Notes under the pieces: model-generated
Databases searched by the model: none
The model's input: only the letters and a program-made list of their open reading frames with translations
Told to the model about the DNA's origin: nothing
Made by a program: the position numbers and the translations under genes
NCBI GenBank assembly: GCA_031256575.1
Contig: JAIRQI010000022.1
Span: 1 to 5,101 of the forward strand
Direction: 5' to 3'
Source of the DNA: Coriobacteriales bacterium
GTDB lineage: Bacteria > Actinomycetota > Coriobacteriia > Coriobacteriales > UBA8131
Length of the DNA: 5,101 nt
Part shown: in pieces, positions 4,461 to 5,101 of the stretch
Layout: the number at the start of each line of letters is the position of its first letter
Numbering within the stretch: the stretch's first letter is position 1

Positions 4461-5090
4461 ATGTCAATTTTGGATGACATCAGCGCGGCTGTACAAGCCG
4501 GCAAGAAGAAGGACGTTGAGGAGCTCGTACAGAAGGCTATCGACGAGGGTTGCTCTGCACAGGACATCTTGAATGATGGTCTGTTGGCAGCTATGGAAAT
4601 CATCGGCCCGAAGTTCAAGAACAATGAGATCTTCGTACCCGAGGTTCTGGTTGCTGCTCGTGCCATGAATGCTGGCACCGCTCTGCTGAAGCCATTGATG
4701 GTTGAGGCTGGCGTTAAGCCGATCGGCAAGGCCGTCATCGGTACCGTCAAGGGCGACATGCATGACATTGGTAAGAACCTGGTCCGTATGATGATTGAGG
4801 GCGCAAACGTCGATATCACCGATCTTGGTGTAGATGTTGCCCCGGAGGCCTTCGCTGACTTCGTCAAGGCTAACGCTGACACCGACCTGGTCTGCCTGAG
4901 CGCTCTACTGACCACCACTCTGCCGAGCATGGCCGACTGCGTCAAGGCCGTCAAGGAGACTGGTGCCCCGGTCAAGATCCTCATCGGTGGCGCTCCCGTC
5001 ACCCAGGAGCTGGCTGATGAACTCGGCGCCAATGGCTATGCCCCCGACGCTGGTTCTGCTGCCGCCAAGGCTGTCGAGCTGCTGAGCTAA
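4461..5090 (+). CDS. Methyltransferase cognate corrinoid protein (MtaC/MtbC/MttC family)
   Basis: The protein is a cytoplasmic methyl carrier whose bound corrinoid takes a methyl group from a substrate methyltransferase and hands it to a second methyltransferase. It has 209 residues, the usual family length. Residues 1-85 are the helical N-terminal cap (B12-binding_2 type; AMEIIGPKFKNNEIFVPEVLVAA is characteristic). Residues 88-209 are the Rossmann-like B12-binding domain: GDMHDIGKN with Asp99, His101 (lower cobalt ligand) and Gly104, then LSALLTTT with Ser147, then IGGAPV at 175-180. These are the DxHxxG, SxL and GG signatures. The substrate (methanol, methylamines, glycine betaine, methoxylated aromatics) cannot be read from this subunit alone. 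All 16 lysines use AAG and leucine is mostly CTG, unlike ppsR (4 AAA, 4 AAG), suggesting high expression. A strong Shine-Dalgarno supports the ATG. The activase on the opposite strand is its likely repair partner, and a methyltransferase gene probably follows beyond the window. Confidence 0.95.
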   Translation: MSILDDISAAVQAGKKKDVEELVQKAIDEGCSAQDILNDGLLAAMEIIGPKFKNNEIFVPEVLVAARAMNAGTALLKPLMVEAGVKPIGKAVIGTVKGDMHDIGKNLVRMMIEGANVDITDLGVDVAPEAFADFVKANADTDLVCLSALLTTTLPSMADCVKAVKETGAPVKILIGGAPVTQELADELGANGYAPDAGSAAAKAVELLS

Positions 5091-5101
5091 ATTAGGCTAC
5101 T

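Noticed and set aside
4464..5032. Long minus-strand open frames opposite the corrinoid-protein gene.
   Set aside because: They are produced by the strongly biased codons of the real gene, which has clear domain motifs and a good ribosome site on the + strand.

Overview
The window reads as chromosomal DNA from an anaerobic bacterium of medium GC content. No rRNA or other phylogenetic marker is present, so the lineage is an inference. A two-subunit glycyl-tRNA synthetase, a PPDK/PEP-synthase regulatory protein and corrinoid methyl-transfer genes point to an anaerobe. The SecG sequence, with its HSGKGTGLSD loop and VEKNLNRIT segment, looks most like actinobacterial proteins, so a Coriobacteriia-type organism is my best guess. 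An acetogenic or syntrophic Firmicute cannot be excluded.

Positions 1-1771 hold housekeeping genes, all on the + strand: the 3' end of glyS, a ppsR/PDRP gene 32 bp downstream, a hairpin, secG (best start a TTG at 1356 with a good Shine-Dalgarno), a second hairpin, and a complete tRNA-Leu(GAG) with an encoded CCA. Next comes a HAD-superfamily hydrolase (1833-2531). It converges on the following gene with only 5 bp between the two stop codons.

Positions 2537-5090 hold a corrinoid-dependent methyl-transfer module. On the minus strand is a RACo-type corrinoid activase: a [2Fe-2S] ferredoxin domain fused to an ASKHA ATPase domain, in a short form. Divergent from it on the + strand is a corrinoid-binding protein of the MtaC/MtbC/MttC family with the DxHxxG cobalamin-ligand motif. 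The likely partnership is that the corrinoid protein shuttles a methyl group as methyl-Co(III), and the activase uses ATP and low-potential electrons to rescue accidentally oxidised Co(II). The substrate methyltransferase is not in the window and would be expected beyond 5101.

The roughly 400 bp between these two divergent genes is the most interesting stretch. A similar element (CGA[A]ATCGCTC followed a few bases later by TAATG) occurs once facing each gene, and its 8-base core lies 105 and 102 bases from the two start codons. Between the copies is a nested dyad, GCCCCAAT with a 33-base gap to ATTGGGGC. Hairpins lie in the RACo leader and a palindrome lies in the corrinoid-protein leader. 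This suggests a shared, two-sided control region. Nothing here is clearly a wholly new system; the novelty candidates are the short activase architecture and this mirrored regulatory region.
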